Counted from the first letter of the stretch, positions 1 to 8,369 are shown. The stretch: 33,161 bases of DNA from Oligoflexia bacterium (GCA_903935335.1 CAIZRG010000047.1:1-33161); one strand, 5' to 3'. Program-made: numbers and translations. The notes: generated by a model not told the origin, from the sequence alone.

Positions 1-1046
1 CGAGGAAAAGTGATTTCATTTATTTCTTTAACCCAAGTGTAATCGATCCCTCTTGTGAGACTGGTTTCGGTTCCTGTTGCATCAACCAATGTAAGTTGGA
101 TTTTTTCGATTTTAGGTACATGCTTTAAGATGACACGGTGGGGTAGTAGCAGGGTTGATGGATCGAGCCAAAGTTCAGAAAGCGTGCGACGTCTGCTTAT
201 TAAATCTGTTCCTCTATTCCATAAAGAGTTATAGAGTCGATCTTCTGTTTTGATGAGAAGAGACTGAAGGCTTCTATAAACATCGTGTTCAATAGGAGTG
301 CCCGTTAGAAATTGAATTCTAGATCGGAAAGTTGGTAAACCATAGGTTTTCCCTAATTCTTGAAATTGGGTAATAGCATCGTGATGGGGATGGGGTTTGT
401 TTTTTTGAGCACGTTCAAGATCATTTCCAACGAAAAAATAGTTAATCCAAGTTGGGCGCTCACTGAGTGAGACTCCAGTTTTAAAAATAGAGGTTGTGAT
501 ATTAGAGAAAATGAGCAGGGGAGATGGAGTGAAGTGACCGTGGTTCCAAATAAAATTAGGAAAAGAATCTACAAAAGATCTAAACTCAGTAAACAACTGC
601 CTTTTATCAAAATCGCTTGCAGGGTTGGCCCATATTGATTGAGTTGAAAGAGAATAACTATTGTCAGTAAACCAAAATCCGACTCTAGATATTGTATTAA
701 TCCTTGCCCAATTTAAAACGTCTTGAAAAAATTCCAAACACGAATGATAATGATTCTCTAAAAAATTTTTACTAATGTTGCCATAAGAATCAAAAACAAA
801 TGCAAAAATCATATCGCCTGAGGGCTGATTATAGTGAAAGATCTCTCTTTGCATGCGCTTGATGGGTGCTTTTGGAGGCAGCGGAGGAAATGGAGTCTCA
901 GGAGTCTCAGGAGCTTCTGGAGTCTCGGGAAGAGCTACTGGTAATGGCTTAACCAGCTGGAGGTCGCCCTGATAGCATCCTGTCAGGAGACTCAGCAGGA
1001 TGCTCATTCCGAGAAAGAGTCTGATTTTATTTAAGATCATGATCAT
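1..1046 (-). CDS. Putative lipoprotein of the rotor-like operon, 3' end beyond window
   Basis: The reading frame is open from an ATG at 1046 (or 1040) to the window edge, about 348 codons. The N-terminus is a lipoprotein signal with lipobox LLTGC (Cys about residue 24), followed by a Pro-rich spacer built of repeated PETP-like units, so the body is probably held away from a membrane. The globular part resembles its upstream neighbour: a hydrophobic strand followed by FDSYGN where a VWA domain would carry its metal site, a later YFFVGND segment, and near the edge the phrase RGIDYTWVKEINEI, which matches RYGIDYTLNEITNSI in the neighbour. The two are therefore probably diverged paralogues. It starts 24 bases after the neighbour stops and is the last visible gene of the minus-strand operon. 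Function unknown. The true stop is not in the window. Confidence 0.8.
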   Translation of the reverse strand, partial: MIMILNKIRLFLGMSILLSLLTGCYQGDLQLVKPLPVALPETPEAPETPETPFPPLPPKAPIKRMQREIFHYNQPSGDMIFAFVFDSYGNISKNFLENHYHSCLEFFQDVLNWARINTISRVGFWFTDNSYSLSTQSIWANPASDFDKRQLFTEFRSFVDSFPNFIWNHGHFTPSPLLIFSNITTSIFKTGVSLSERPTWINYFFVGNDLERAQKNKPHPHHDAITQFQELGKTYGLPTFRSRIQFLTGTPIEHDVYRSLQSLLIKTEDRLYNSLWNRGTDLISRRRTLSELWLDPSTLLLPHRVILKHVPKIEKIQLTLVDATGTETSLTRGIDYTWVKEINEITFP

Positions 1047-1070
1047 GGCTTCTGATATCTCCAAAAAAGC

Positions 1071-2258
1071 TTAAGGCGATCCACTTGTCGGTATGCCGAG
1101 TGAGGGAGGAAGGCCTGGAATCGTTCCTTGAGCAGGCTGTGTAAAATAATTAATGTAGATTGGATCGCCTGCGTTTAAGCTAATACTATTATCAATTTGT
1201 ATTGAATTAGTTATTTCATTCAGTGTGTAGTCGATGCCATATCTCAGTCGGGTATGACCTCCCGCTTGTACTGTCATCCACTCGGGGTGATAAGGAACTT
1301 GGGAAAGTGTAAAAATAGGAGCTGATCCATCACTTTGTCGATCTCCTCTGGATGCTAGAATCTTTGAATAAAGATATTGAGAAAAATTTCCCTGTTCAGG
1401 ACTGAGGTTGCACAAGTTAATCCTTTCTAGGTTAAACATCTGGGGTGCAAACTTCTCAAGCAGGTTCAGGAAATGAGTTGGGTGCTCGTAGTTGCAGCCC
1501 ATCTGAAAATGATGTGAGTCATTACTGACAATGAAGACATGGGTTAGAAATTTTTTTCGGTTGCTTGAATTCATTTGCTGAATGATCAGGTCTATATTTT
1601 TTTCGACACTATCTTGTCCTAAAAAATAGACTAAAAATAGGGATGCGGAGCTTCTTTCTGAATCCGTAAAAGGTTGAGAACTGAGAGCTGATAAAGAAGC
1701 TGCATAAGGATCCAGGGCGTCATTTTGTTGTTCACCAAATAAAAATGTAGGATAATTTACATTTCTTCCCATGCCTTTCATGGCTTCATCTAGATGCAAT
1801 TTATTGTGCTGCTGTTTATTGACGTCACCTAAGGAAGATTGTAAATAATGTAAAGGCCACCTGGGGGAACTTTGGGAAGCTGTAATCAGTTGAGTGCGGT
1901 AGTTCAGGAGAGGGCTATTTTCCATGAGTATATAAAGAGTTTCGTAATGCTCTTTAAACCAAGTCAGAATGTTATACTGTCCTGGAGTCCCATCACTAGC
2001 CACATAACTTAGAACAGGAATTGTTCTGTAGCCTGCAGCCCAAGTTCCAGTGGATGCATCTGTATTATCCACTACAAAAACAATATCAACAGGGCCTGAT
2101 GCTCTTTCATATAAAAAATGATCTGTTGCAATTCCTGCACGCCCTTCTGCCAGTAGGGTTTGCTTTTCTTTCATCGGAGCCACTAGAATCTTGGTGCACC
2201 CTAGCCCTAATAGATTTTGAAGTAATCCTAAAATTAGGATCAGATGGAAGGGTTTCAT
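1071..2258 (-). CDS. Lipoprotein with degenerate VWA-like core
   Basis: This 395-residue protein has a lipoprotein signal with lipobox LGLGC (Cys21). Residues about 56-69 read as a buried strand running into DNTDAS, like the first strand and MIDAS loop of a von Willebrand A domain, but the DxSxS metal motif is not intact. Later hydrophobic strands (LFLVYFLGQDS, HVFIVSND) fit an alternating alpha/beta VWA-like fold. The C-terminal 60 residues form a separate module with RYGIDYTLNEI that recurs in the downstream lipoprotein. Its ATG overlaps the stop of the FliF/FliG-like gene by four bases (ATGA), so the two are probably translationally coupled. It most likely sits in the periplasm or at the inner face of the outer membrane as part of the same machine. 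The VWA reading is from pattern only. Confidence 0.82.
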   Translation of the reverse strand: MKPFHLILILGLLQNLLGLGCTKILVAPMKEKQTLLAEGRAGIATDHFLYERASGPVDIVFVVDNTDASTGTWAAGYRTIPVLSYVASDGTPGQYNILTWFKEHYETLYILMENSPLLNYRTQLITASQSSPRWPLHYLQSSLGDVNKQQHNKLHLDEAMKGMGRNVNYPTFLFGEQQNDALDPYAASLSALSSQPFTDSERSSASLFLVYFLGQDSVEKNIDLIIQQMNSSNRKKFLTHVFIVSNDSHHFQMGCNYEHPTHFLNLLEKFAPQMFNLERINLCNLSPEQGNFSQYLYSKILASRGDRQSDGSAPIFTLSQVPYHPEWMTVQAGGHTRLRYGIDYTLNEITNSIQIDNSISLNAGDPIYINYFTQPAQGTIPGLPPSLGIPTSGSP

Positions 2259-3904
2259 TGGACGCCTCCTACTGCTGTGAATTTTCTATATGCCTCAAGC
2301 ATTTGGGCTCGAGCTCTCATGAGCTGGGCTTCATTCAGTGTGGAGTGCGAAGTTTCTCGGAGGTGACTCACCCGATCTCGTAAGGTTTTAGGCAGGCTCA
2401 GAAGTACTTTTTTCTGAGCTTCACCAGAAAGCTGTTGAATCAGGGCTCCTAACGATCCTACTTCAAGAGAAGTGAAAATCTCAGTTGCAGCTTGAGGATC
2501 CAGCTCCTGAACAATTGAATCCATAGAAAGAACAGCGTGTTTTTGAGAGGGATCTTTTGGTTTTCGTTGATCCAGTTCCTTCCAAAAGCTTTGAGCTTCA
2601 TTTTCAGTCAAATACAAAGTGAAACTCTCTAGCCAGTTCATCGATGAGGCGCTTGCTTTCTCAAGAATTTGGGTGAATTGATCAGAAAGATGGAGTGACC
2701 ACTGATTTCGATCTTGGGGTGTTGAATCTTGGTACTGGGAGAGACTGAGACCGAGCTCAATTCTTTGCTGAGAAGACCTTTGGCTCAGTAAAACAGGCCA
2801 GCTTTCTTCTGGAATCGATGAAAGAAAAGCAGCTCTTTCTAAATCAGATTGAAGTTCTCCAAAGATCAGAGATTTTTGTGCATCACTCAAACGTCCTAAC
2901 TTAGAAAGCGGAAATTGCTGCTCATGAAGTCTTCTCCAGTGTACCCCTTTTAAAGAATCTTTCAACCAGGGCAAAGCCTCTTGGGCCTGAGTTTTAGCAG
3001 AAGCAGGAGAAAACTCAGTGAACCGTTTGAGCGTCAAGCTTGAAAATTTTAAACGAGCTGAAAGCTCTTGTGGGGGGTACAAAGATAGAACTTTCTCGAG
3101 TGATTTTAAATCGTTTTTGAGGGCTAAGTCTTCAATCAACCACTGAAGATCATCCTTCCTGGATTCAAGGAGTTGAAAAGCCTCTGCAAAAAGCGGAGAT
3201 TTTTGGTCATTCGCAATCAAATCGGAGCCTTGAATTTTTTCTGAGTCCTGACGAGCTAAGATCTGATCACGTAAAAGATCCCTGCGGTTTTTAAGGAACA
3301 AGATCAGTCCAAATATACCCAAAAGAGTGATGATCAATAAACTGCTTGGCCAAATCAGTGTATTGAAAATCTCCATTTGATGATCTGCAGGAAGCTCAGG
3401 AGTGGTTTGTTCATTGAGTTTTCGGTGAAGGGAGGGGGACACTCCATGAACCGCTTTGAGCTGTACTTGAACGGGGACAGAAGAAGCATTACTCGTTTTC
3501 TCAGAGAGGATTTGTTTTAAGGTTTCCTTAGAGCTCTGTGGAACTTCGTTTTGAATGAGAACCGAAAGGGTGACTGATTGAAGCTCGGGTTGAGCTTCTT
3601 CAGGCTCAGTGGTTCTAGAAAATCCTAGATCCTCCAAAAAGTTTTTGGTCAGTGTTTTTTTAAAGTGAGAATCAATTCGAAAGCCTGGGCAATCCTTGCC
3701 ACAATGTTCGTCGAGTGTCGTTTGTACGAGTGGAGAAAGTTTTTCTCGGATTTTGGCTGTGACTTCTTGAGTGAGCTGTTCTTTTCTATTTGCTGGTGTA
3801 GCTACTGTCACTTGCTCTTTAGCAAGAGTATCTGCGCTGAGCGGTTCAACAGCCCAGATAGAAGAAGCTTGAAGCAGCGAAATTAAAATGATCCAATTTT
3901 TCAT
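2255..3904 (-). CDS. Single-pass membrane protein: FliF-RBM3-like periplasmic part joined to FliG-like repeats
   Basis: The 549 residues divide into a signal peptide (1-18, ending SIWA), a periplasmic part (about 19-180), one membrane segment (about 184-204) followed by a positive KNRR stop-transfer, and a long helical cytoplasmic part (about 210-549). The strand-helix-strand stretch at 108-152 (VTLSVLIQNE, SSKETLKQIL, VPVQVQ) resembles the third ring-building motif of FliF, which also directly precedes FliF's last membrane helix. The cytoplasmic part contains repeats of the FliG/MgtE-N type, clearest at 461-512 (IVQELDPQAATEIFTSL, then QKKVLLSLP). Cys68 and Cys72 (CGKDC) could form a periplasmic disulfide. 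It starts 11 bases after motB-like and overlaps the next lipoprotein by four bases. I infer a rotor-like or stator-contacting role. It has no recognised symbol, and the FliF/FliG likeness is by eye. Confidence 0.75.
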   Translation of the reverse strand: MKNWIILISLLQASSIWAVEPLSADTLAKEQVTVATPANRKEQLTQEVTAKIREKLSPLVQTTLDEHCGKDCPGFRIDSHFKKTLTKNFLEDLGFSRTTEPEEAQPELQSVTLSVLIQNEVPQSSKETLKQILSEKTSNASSVPVQVQLKAVHGVSPSLHRKLNEQTTPELPADHQMEIFNTLIWPSSLLIITLLGIFGLILFLKNRRDLLRDQILARQDSEKIQGSDLIANDQKSPLFAEAFQLLESRKDDLQWLIEDLALKNDLKSLEKVLSLYPPQELSARLKFSSLTLKRFTEFSPASAKTQAQEALPWLKDSLKGVHWRRLHEQQFPLSKLGRLSDAQKSLIFGELQSDLERAAFLSSIPEESWPVLLSQRSSQQRIELGLSLSQYQDSTPQDRNQWSLHLSDQFTQILEKASASSMNWLESFTLYLTENEAQSFWKELDQRKPKDPSQKHAVLSMDSIVQELDPQAATEIFTSLEVGSLGALIQQLSGEAQKKVLLSLPKTLRDRVSHLRETSHSTLNEAQLMRARAQMLEAYRKFTAVGGVQ

Positions 3905-3915
3905 AAATTTTACCT

Positions 3916-4578
3916 CTAATACACTAACAAAGTCACTCTACGGTTTTTAGCCTGGTTTTCCTCTGAGCTTGATTTTGAAACGGTTGAGTTCTCCAAGGGA
4001 CGAGTATCTGCATAAGCACGAACCATCATTCTTTTTTCATCCACTCCATTTTGAGCTAAGAAATGAAGCACATTCACAGATCGAGCTGAAGATAAAGCCC
4101 AATTACTAGCAAAAGTAGCCGTATGGATCGGTTTACTGTCTGTATGACCTTCCACAGCTAAGCTAAATTTCTCTTTAATTCCAGAAAGAATTTTAGAGAA
4201 TTCCGAAAGAACCTGTTTTCCATCAGAGCTCATTGTGGCTTCTCCTAGTCCGAATAAAATCCGCTCATTAAACTGAACTTTAAGCCCATCCTCGGTGATC
4301 TCAGTACTGACTGAAGCTGCTAAATTTTGTTTTGAAATTTCCTGGTCCAATTGCTGCTTAAACATGGTCAAGCTGGATACAGATTTTTGATTCATTTCAT
4401 GACTGAGTAAATCAAGCTTAGTTTTACTGACTGATGAAATGGAGAGCATGAGAGCAAAAAAAACAAAAAGTAAGGTAATTAAGTCGGCATAGCTGACAAG
4501 CCACCCCTCTTGATCGGGTTCAGGCCCTTCTTTTGATCGAATCGATGAGTTTTGTAAGAGAGCGAGTGCAGTTTTCAT
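3916..4578 (-). CDS. MotB-like stator protein with OmpA-type peptidoglycan-binding domain
   Basis: This protein of 220 residues has a short cytoplasmic N-terminus and one membrane helix (about 28-50) beginning WLVSYADLITLL. Asp32 sits where MotB carries its proton-binding aspartate. A linker of about 50 residues follows, then an OmpA/MotB peptidoglycan-binding domain with EGHTDSKP (143-150), LSSARS (162-167) and the closing NRR (212-214). It is shorter than E. coli MotB (308 residues), mainly in the linker. Its ATG overlaps the MotA-like stop (ATGA), the usual motA-motB arrangement. Known for the family: a MotA5MotB2 complex uses ion flow to do mechanical work against peptidoglycan. No flagellar gene surrounds it, so it probably serves the rotor-like operon rather than flagella. 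The OmpA domain and the single pair favour Mot over ExbBD or TolQR. Confidence 0.9.
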   Translation of the reverse strand: MKTALALLQNSSIRSKEGPEPDQEGWLVSYADLITLLFVFFALMLSISSVSKTKLDLLSHEMNQKSVSSLTMFKQQLDQEISKQNLAASVSTEITEDGLKVQFNERILFGLGEATMSSDGKQVLSEFSKILSGIKEKFSLAVEGHTDSKPIHTATFASNWALSSARSVNVLHFLAQNGVDEKRMMVRAYADTRPLENSTVSKSSSEENQAKNRRVTLLVY

Positions 4579-5393
4579 GAGGCACTCCGAGTTGATCGAC
4601 TCCTCGACGACCCAGCCTTAAGTCCAGATGCAGATAGACCTTCGATAGAATGAGCATGAAGTTCCTGCTGAATAAAAGTAGGATCTGTCTGTTCAGAGAC
4701 TAAAATAAACCAGCGAATGATCATTTCGTTCCTCTGAACAATTTGGTTTCGAATTTCTTGGCAAAGACGCTGGAGTGGGGAGTAAGCCATGAGAAAACTC
4801 ATCAAGCCATAAAGAGTGCCTTGCATAGCTAAAGTCATGCTAGGGCCAATTTTAGAAAAATCAGCCATGTTTTCTAGGAGTTTGACCATTCCAATGACAG
4901 TAGCCATCATTCCGAAGTAAGGGGCCATTTTTGCTAAGAATGACAGAGAAGAATATAATGTTCCCCATTGTTGATCTTCTGCTTGGCTTCGACGAGTCAA
5001 GAGTTGTGCTAATTCTTCTGAGCTAAAACGAGCTGAATAAATTTCTCCAGCAAACTGAATCATTGAGTCAGGATGAGATTCAGACATCTTCACAATATGA
5101 GAATATCCAAAAGGTCCTCGAGCTGTCGGAGTTTGTTCCTCCAACTCTTTCAAAAGCTCTTCGTTATTGCGAGCTGAAATTTGTCTCCATCTGCCCAATA
5201 AAACAGAAAGCGAGAGAGCTTCTTTCTGAAACAGGATTAAAATCAGAACGGGTGCAATAAAAACTAAGAGTGCAGCTCGAACATCAACGTAACTGTTTTC
5301 ACCTAGACCTGTTTCCTGAAAGGCTAATTTCAAAGTGATGCCTAAGCCAATGAAAGCAACTAATTTCAACCCGATTTTTGTTAAGGACTTCAT
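4575..5393 (-). CDS. MotA-like proton channel / stator subunit
   Basis: Four membrane segments fit MotA topology over 272 residues: about 8-25, 39-56, 147-172 and 185-207. A cytoplasmic loop of about 90 residues lies between the second and third. The block MAPYFGMMATVIGMVKLL and the following KIGPSMTLAMQGTLYG are the family signature; Pro157 and Pro184 correspond in position to the two prolines important for torque in MotA. The cytoplasmic loop carries charged runs (NNEELLKELEE) where MotA contacts FliG. The C-terminal 60 residues end in an unusual Arg/Ser-rich tail (SSRSRSTRSAS). It overlaps the upstream TPR lipoprotein gene and the downstream MotB-like gene by four bases each. The pair supplies the energy-transducing part of this locus. 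ExbB/TolQ relatives are less likely because the partner is MotB-type. Confidence 0.9.
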   Translation of the reverse strand: MKSLTKIGLKLVAFIGLGITLKLAFQETGLGENSYVDVRAALLVFIAPVLILILFQKEALSLSVLLGRWRQISARNNEELLKELEEQTPTARGPFGYSHIVKMSESHPDSMIQFAGEIYSARFSSEELAQLLTRRSQAEDQQWGTLYSSLSFLAKMAPYFGMMATVIGMVKLLENMADFSKIGPSMTLAMQGTLYGLMSFLMAYSPLQRLCQEIRNQIVQRNEMIIRWFILVSEQTDPTFIQQELHAHSIEGLSASGLKAGSSRSRSTRSAS

Positions 5394-6022
5394 AATTTTT
5401 CTCCTATTTCATCTTGAATTTTGAGAACAGCTTCCATAATTTCAGGATTCTGGCTGTCAAGCTTTTGAGCTTTTTGGTAAGCTTCTAAAGCGAGTTTTTT
5501 CTCGCCCATTTTTTTAAACAAAGTCCCTTGCATAACGAAAAGTCGAGTTTGTTGAGGATACTGTTCAATCAGAGGAGCTAGTTTAATCAAAGATTCTGTA
5601 TACATCTTCTTTTGATAAAGAGCTTCAACTTCAGAAAGTCCTCTTAAATAAGAAACCGTTGGAGCTCCGGTCTTATGGGTAATAGAGAGCTTTCCATCTC
5701 GAATTTGTTGATCAGCTCGTGTTGCCAAAGAAACCTCTGAATCACCTGGATGAGTCTTATTCTCACCTTTGTTCTCTTCAAGGGTCAGATTATCAGGCGT
5801 TTGCTGAATGGGGATCATGAGGCTTTCTTTTTTGCCTCCGTGGACATCTTCCACCTGGTAAAAAAGCTTTTGTGAATGAGTTTTATCAGAGTCACTTCCG
5901 ACAGGAGGCTCAATCCACAACCGTGTTTTTTTCTCAGCACAACCTACCCAGGAGATGAGTGATAAAGCTCCATAAAGTAAACTGAAATAAGAGATTTGAA
6001 ATGATCGATTTAATTTTTTCAT
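5390..6022 (-). CDS. TPR-containing lipoprotein
   Basis: The 210-residue product has a lipoprotein signal with lipobox SWVGC (Cys28), a polar and probably disordered middle (about 30-120), and a C-terminal helical region (about 125-205) with tetratricopeptide-like periodicity: pairs of helices with conserved Ala, Leu, Tyr and Pro spacing, for example KKMGEKKLALEAYQKAQKLD followed by PEIMEAVLK. TPR units bind other proteins and are common in assembly factors (pilotins) of envelope machines. It lies 16 bases after the CsgG/FlgO-like gene and overlaps motA-like by four. I infer an assembly or docking role between the outer-membrane partners and the motor core. Its exact partner cannot be read from sequence. 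Confidence 0.82.
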   Translation of the reverse strand: MKKLNRSFQISYFSLLYGALSLISWVGCAEKKTRLWIEPPVGSDSDKTHSQKLFYQVEDVHGGKKESLMIPIQQTPDNLTLEENKGENKTHPGDSEVSLATRADQQIRDGKLSITHKTGAPTVSYLRGLSEVEALYQKKMYTESLIKLAPLIEQYPQQTRLFVMQGTLFKKMGEKKLALEAYQKAQKLDSQNPEIMEAVLKIQDEIGEKL

Positions 6023-6038
6023 AACGGTTTCCTGTTCA

Positions 6039-7322
6039 TCACCATTGAATTCCTAGTTTCATCAGGAGTGCAAATCCTCCAAACTTACCCAACTGACCAC
6101 CCCCTGAAGTTCCTCCCCCGAGAGCCTCTGGAAGTTGAGCCTGAGCTTCTTTTGCTGTTGTTGGAAATAAATACATCGGCATCAACGAGAGAGAGTAGCG
6201 GTTGATCATTTTTACTTCAGGCCCTAAGCCAATATAACCTGTCTTCACTGAGTCACCGATCATTGCACCTGCCTCAGCTGACACCGAGTAGCGAGCAGAA
6301 CTCGTATTATAAGGGTTAAAAACATAAGTGAATCGTGGAGCTAGTTTGATCAGTGAAGTAACAGGTTCTCCTTTGAGTTTTGGATCTTTCTTATCAGAAA
6401 GATTCAAAACTCCTCCAATAATGAATCCAAACATCCTTCGACCCCGATCAAATTTTTCTCCGATAAAGAGGTCTACAGAAGGTAATCCAATAAGCTCAGT
6501 TCCATTTCCTTGATCAATGGTAGGTACCATCATGAATCCCGGAGACAAAGCGATCGTAAAAGCAATTTCTCCCAGAATCACCCGAGAAAGAGAGTCACGC
6601 TGACTGAGTTCATCTGAGCCGTTGTCATTGAGTTGCTCTCGGCTATGGGTGATATCAGCTGCAGAATATTCTTTTGTCCAGGCGATTTGGCCATTGTTGG
6701 GTTTGATCATTCGGACTCGAAGGACAAGATCTTCTGGAGTGTAATAGATTTCAGTGTACAAAAAGTGATCGACCCCAATTTCGCTTGCAATCTTGTAAGG
6801 GCGATTGGTTTCAGAAGAGAAAGATTCATATTTCAAATGCCCAGATTGATCCCTAAAAAGTCTCGACTCTTCACATGAAAGACATTGTTTGACCTTCAAT
6901 TTTTTTGCCGTCAGAAGAACGCGCTCGAGTTTGCCCCGAAGTCTTTTATAATGACCACTGGGATAAGGTCCCTGAGTCCGCACTTCGTAAATAGCGACCT
7001 CACTGGCAAGCTCCTCCAGTTTAGGAAGATCCCTTTGAAAAAGGGCAAGGACTTCATCTTCTGCTTTTTCATATGAAACTTTAAGCCACTCTGTGTTTTT
7101 ACGAAAGGGAGGGTCTTCTTTTTGTTCCGATGCCAAGACCTTGGCCGGCTCTCCCTTTTCAAGGTTTAATGGGTGGGTCGGTGATGAGTCAGAAGGTGTT
7201 TTGATATCAGTCAACGGTGGAGCTGCAAACGCTGAAAATTGTCCCTCCATCCAAAGACAGACAAAAAGAAGAGCTACGAAAAGTTTTTTCATTGAATTTA
7301 GATCTTTCATATTCATTACCAT
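6039..7322 (-). CDS. CsgG/FlgO-like protein with C-terminal barrel-like region
   Basis: The export signal is best explained by starting at the internal ATG at 7292 (MKKLFVALLF), with cleavage after AFA. Earlier in-frame ATGs at 7322, 7316 and 7310 have no good ribosome-binding site either, so the start is uncertain. After a linker, residues about 98-222 read like the CsgG/FlgO/LpoB fold: ASEVAIYEVR, CLSC at 147-150, then ASEIGVDHFLYTEIY and LRVRMIKPNNGQIAWTKEYS, the typical cluster ending in a G-x-x-x-W-T/S strand. Residues about 250-427 alternate in short amphipathic strands and end GIQW, as an outer-membrane barrel would. FlgO-type proteins form outer-membrane collars around flagellar motors. 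Here one could form the exit or collar of the proposed machine. Joining a collar-like domain to a barrel is unusual. Confidence 0.72.
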   Translation of the reverse strand: MVMNMKDLNSMKKLFVALLFVCLWMEGQFSAFAAPPLTDIKTPSDSSPTHPLNLEKGEPAKVLASEQKEDPPFRKNTEWLKVSYEKAEDEVLALFQRDLPKLEELASEVAIYEVRTQGPYPSGHYKRLRGKLERVLLTAKKLKVKQCLSCEESRLFRDQSGHLKYESFSSETNRPYKIASEIGVDHFLYTEIYYTPEDLVLRVRMIKPNNGQIAWTKEYSAADITHSREQLNDNGSDELSQRDSLSRVILGEIAFTIALSPGFMMVPTIDQGNGTELIGLPSVDLFIGEKFDRGRRMFGFIIGGVLNLSDKKDPKLKGEPVTSLIKLAPRFTYVFNPYNTSSARYSVSAEAGAMIGDSVKTGYIGLGPEVKMINRYSLSLMPMYLFPTTAKEAQAQLPEALGGGTSGGGQLGKFGGFALLMKLGIQW

Positions 7323-7355
7323 AAATTTTAATCATTGAGGTTCTAGCGTTTAAAA

Positions 7356-8369
7356 CTAGATCCTGAAATTAATACCTCCTGTCACACTTCCTAGCCATGA
7401 GGAGTCAGTGCCCCAGCTCGGGCCTCCACTGAGACCTAATAAAAACCCAAAAGAACGAGTGAGATACGAATATCCCAGCCCTGCCATTAGAGCCGTCCGC
7501 TTCAAAGAAGACCCCTCTTTGAGTTTTGGCATCGGTGGAGAAGATTGGGCTGGATAGGAATCGAAATGGTAGTTTTTAATTGCTCCTGAAGTCTTTGATG
7601 TCAAGTGTTCGGGTGCCCCCCAAAACAAAAATGAGCTAGGCTCACTGACTCGAAGTTCATAGGTGGTACTGATACGAAAGACATTGGAGTCCAAGATCGT
7701 TTTTTCAGTCCAATAGCTGGATTGAAAGCTGTAATTGCCGTCTTCAGTAGAATTCGAATACTGACTTCGATAATCTGTTCCAGAGCTTGAGTTTTTACCT
7801 GCTTCTATTCCCCAATGAAATGAATCTCCACTCGGCAAGCTGTGACTCGAAACAATAGCGACAGATTTCCCGCCTTCCTTCAAGGATTCAGAGACTTTGT
7901 TTAAAGGAAATCCAAAATTGGGTGCTAGAGTCAATGTCCAGTTGGATGATTGAATCACAGCAAATTTTGCTAGGATGAAACCGTTGACAGGAATCCCTCC
8001 CATTCCTGCTTCCAGAGAAAGTCGGTTTGTGAGTCCTGCTCGAGCACTCAAGAAGGAATCACTCTCATTTAAAAGTTGATTCATCCGAGATTGACTCAAC
8101 GAGAATTCCTGTCTGTTTATAGGGATGGGGTAGGCTGTGAGTCCACTGGGTGTGTCGTAGTGGAAAGGTCGAGAAGCTTTTAAGAGCTTTGGAGCGTTTC
8201 TCTCTGAAGGGTTAAGATCAAAAGATTCTTCGGTCCAGACTTCCATTTGCGGTAAGGTCATCGGATCTAAAGTAATAACAGACCCCATCTCTGCATAAGG
8301 AGCCACTTGAAGGAAAGTCATGCCTAAAGTTGATAAAGAGAAATTTTTTAAAAATTTTTCAAACTTCAT
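7356..8369 (-). CDS. Probable outer-membrane beta-barrel protein, first gene of operon
   Basis: A protein of 337 residues with a weak export signal (about 1-27, ending VAPYA). From about residue 100 onward it is a succession of alternating polar/hydrophobic strands with Ser, Gly and aromatic residues (SSNWTLTLAPNFGFPL, TTYELRVSE, GLGYSYLTRSFGFLLGLSGG), and it ends ...GGINFRI, with aromatic Phe two residues before the C-terminal Ile. This is the usual look of an outer-membrane barrel of about 10-14 strands. The start ATG has no clear ribosome-binding site. A sigma-70-like promoter lies about 85 bases upstream, and the next gene begins 33 bases after this one stops, so it probably opens the eight-gene unit. 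No family was recognised. Confidence 0.72.
   Translation of the reverse strand: MKFEKFLKNFSLSTLGMTFLQVAPYAEMGSVITLDPMTLPQMEVWTEESFDLNPSERNAPKLLKASRPFHYDTPSGLTAYPIPINRQEFSLSQSRMNQLLNESDSFLSARAGLTNRLSLEAGMGGIPVNGFILAKFAVIQSSNWTLTLAPNFGFPLNKVSESLKEGGKSVAIVSSHSLPSGDSFHWGIEAGKNSSSGTDYRSQYSNSTEDGNYSFQSSYWTEKTILDSNVFRISTTYELRVSEPSSFLFWGAPEHLTSKTSGAIKNYHFDSYPAQSSPPMPKLKEGSSLKRTALMAGLGYSYLTRSFGFLLGLSGGPSWGTDSSWLGSVTGGINFRI

Noticed and set aside
3916..5393. MotAB-like pair as a Zorya anti-phage system (ZorAB)
   Set aside because: ZorA has a very long cytoplasmic tail and ZorAB is accompanied by ZorC/D or ZorE effectors; this MotA-like protein has only 272 residues and no nuclease or helicase gene is near.
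3916..5393. Ordinary flagellar motor genes
   Set aside because: No flagellar structural, export or chemotaxis gene is present, and the pair is embedded in an operon of lipoproteins and outer-membrane proteins. A role in flagella cannot be fully excluded.
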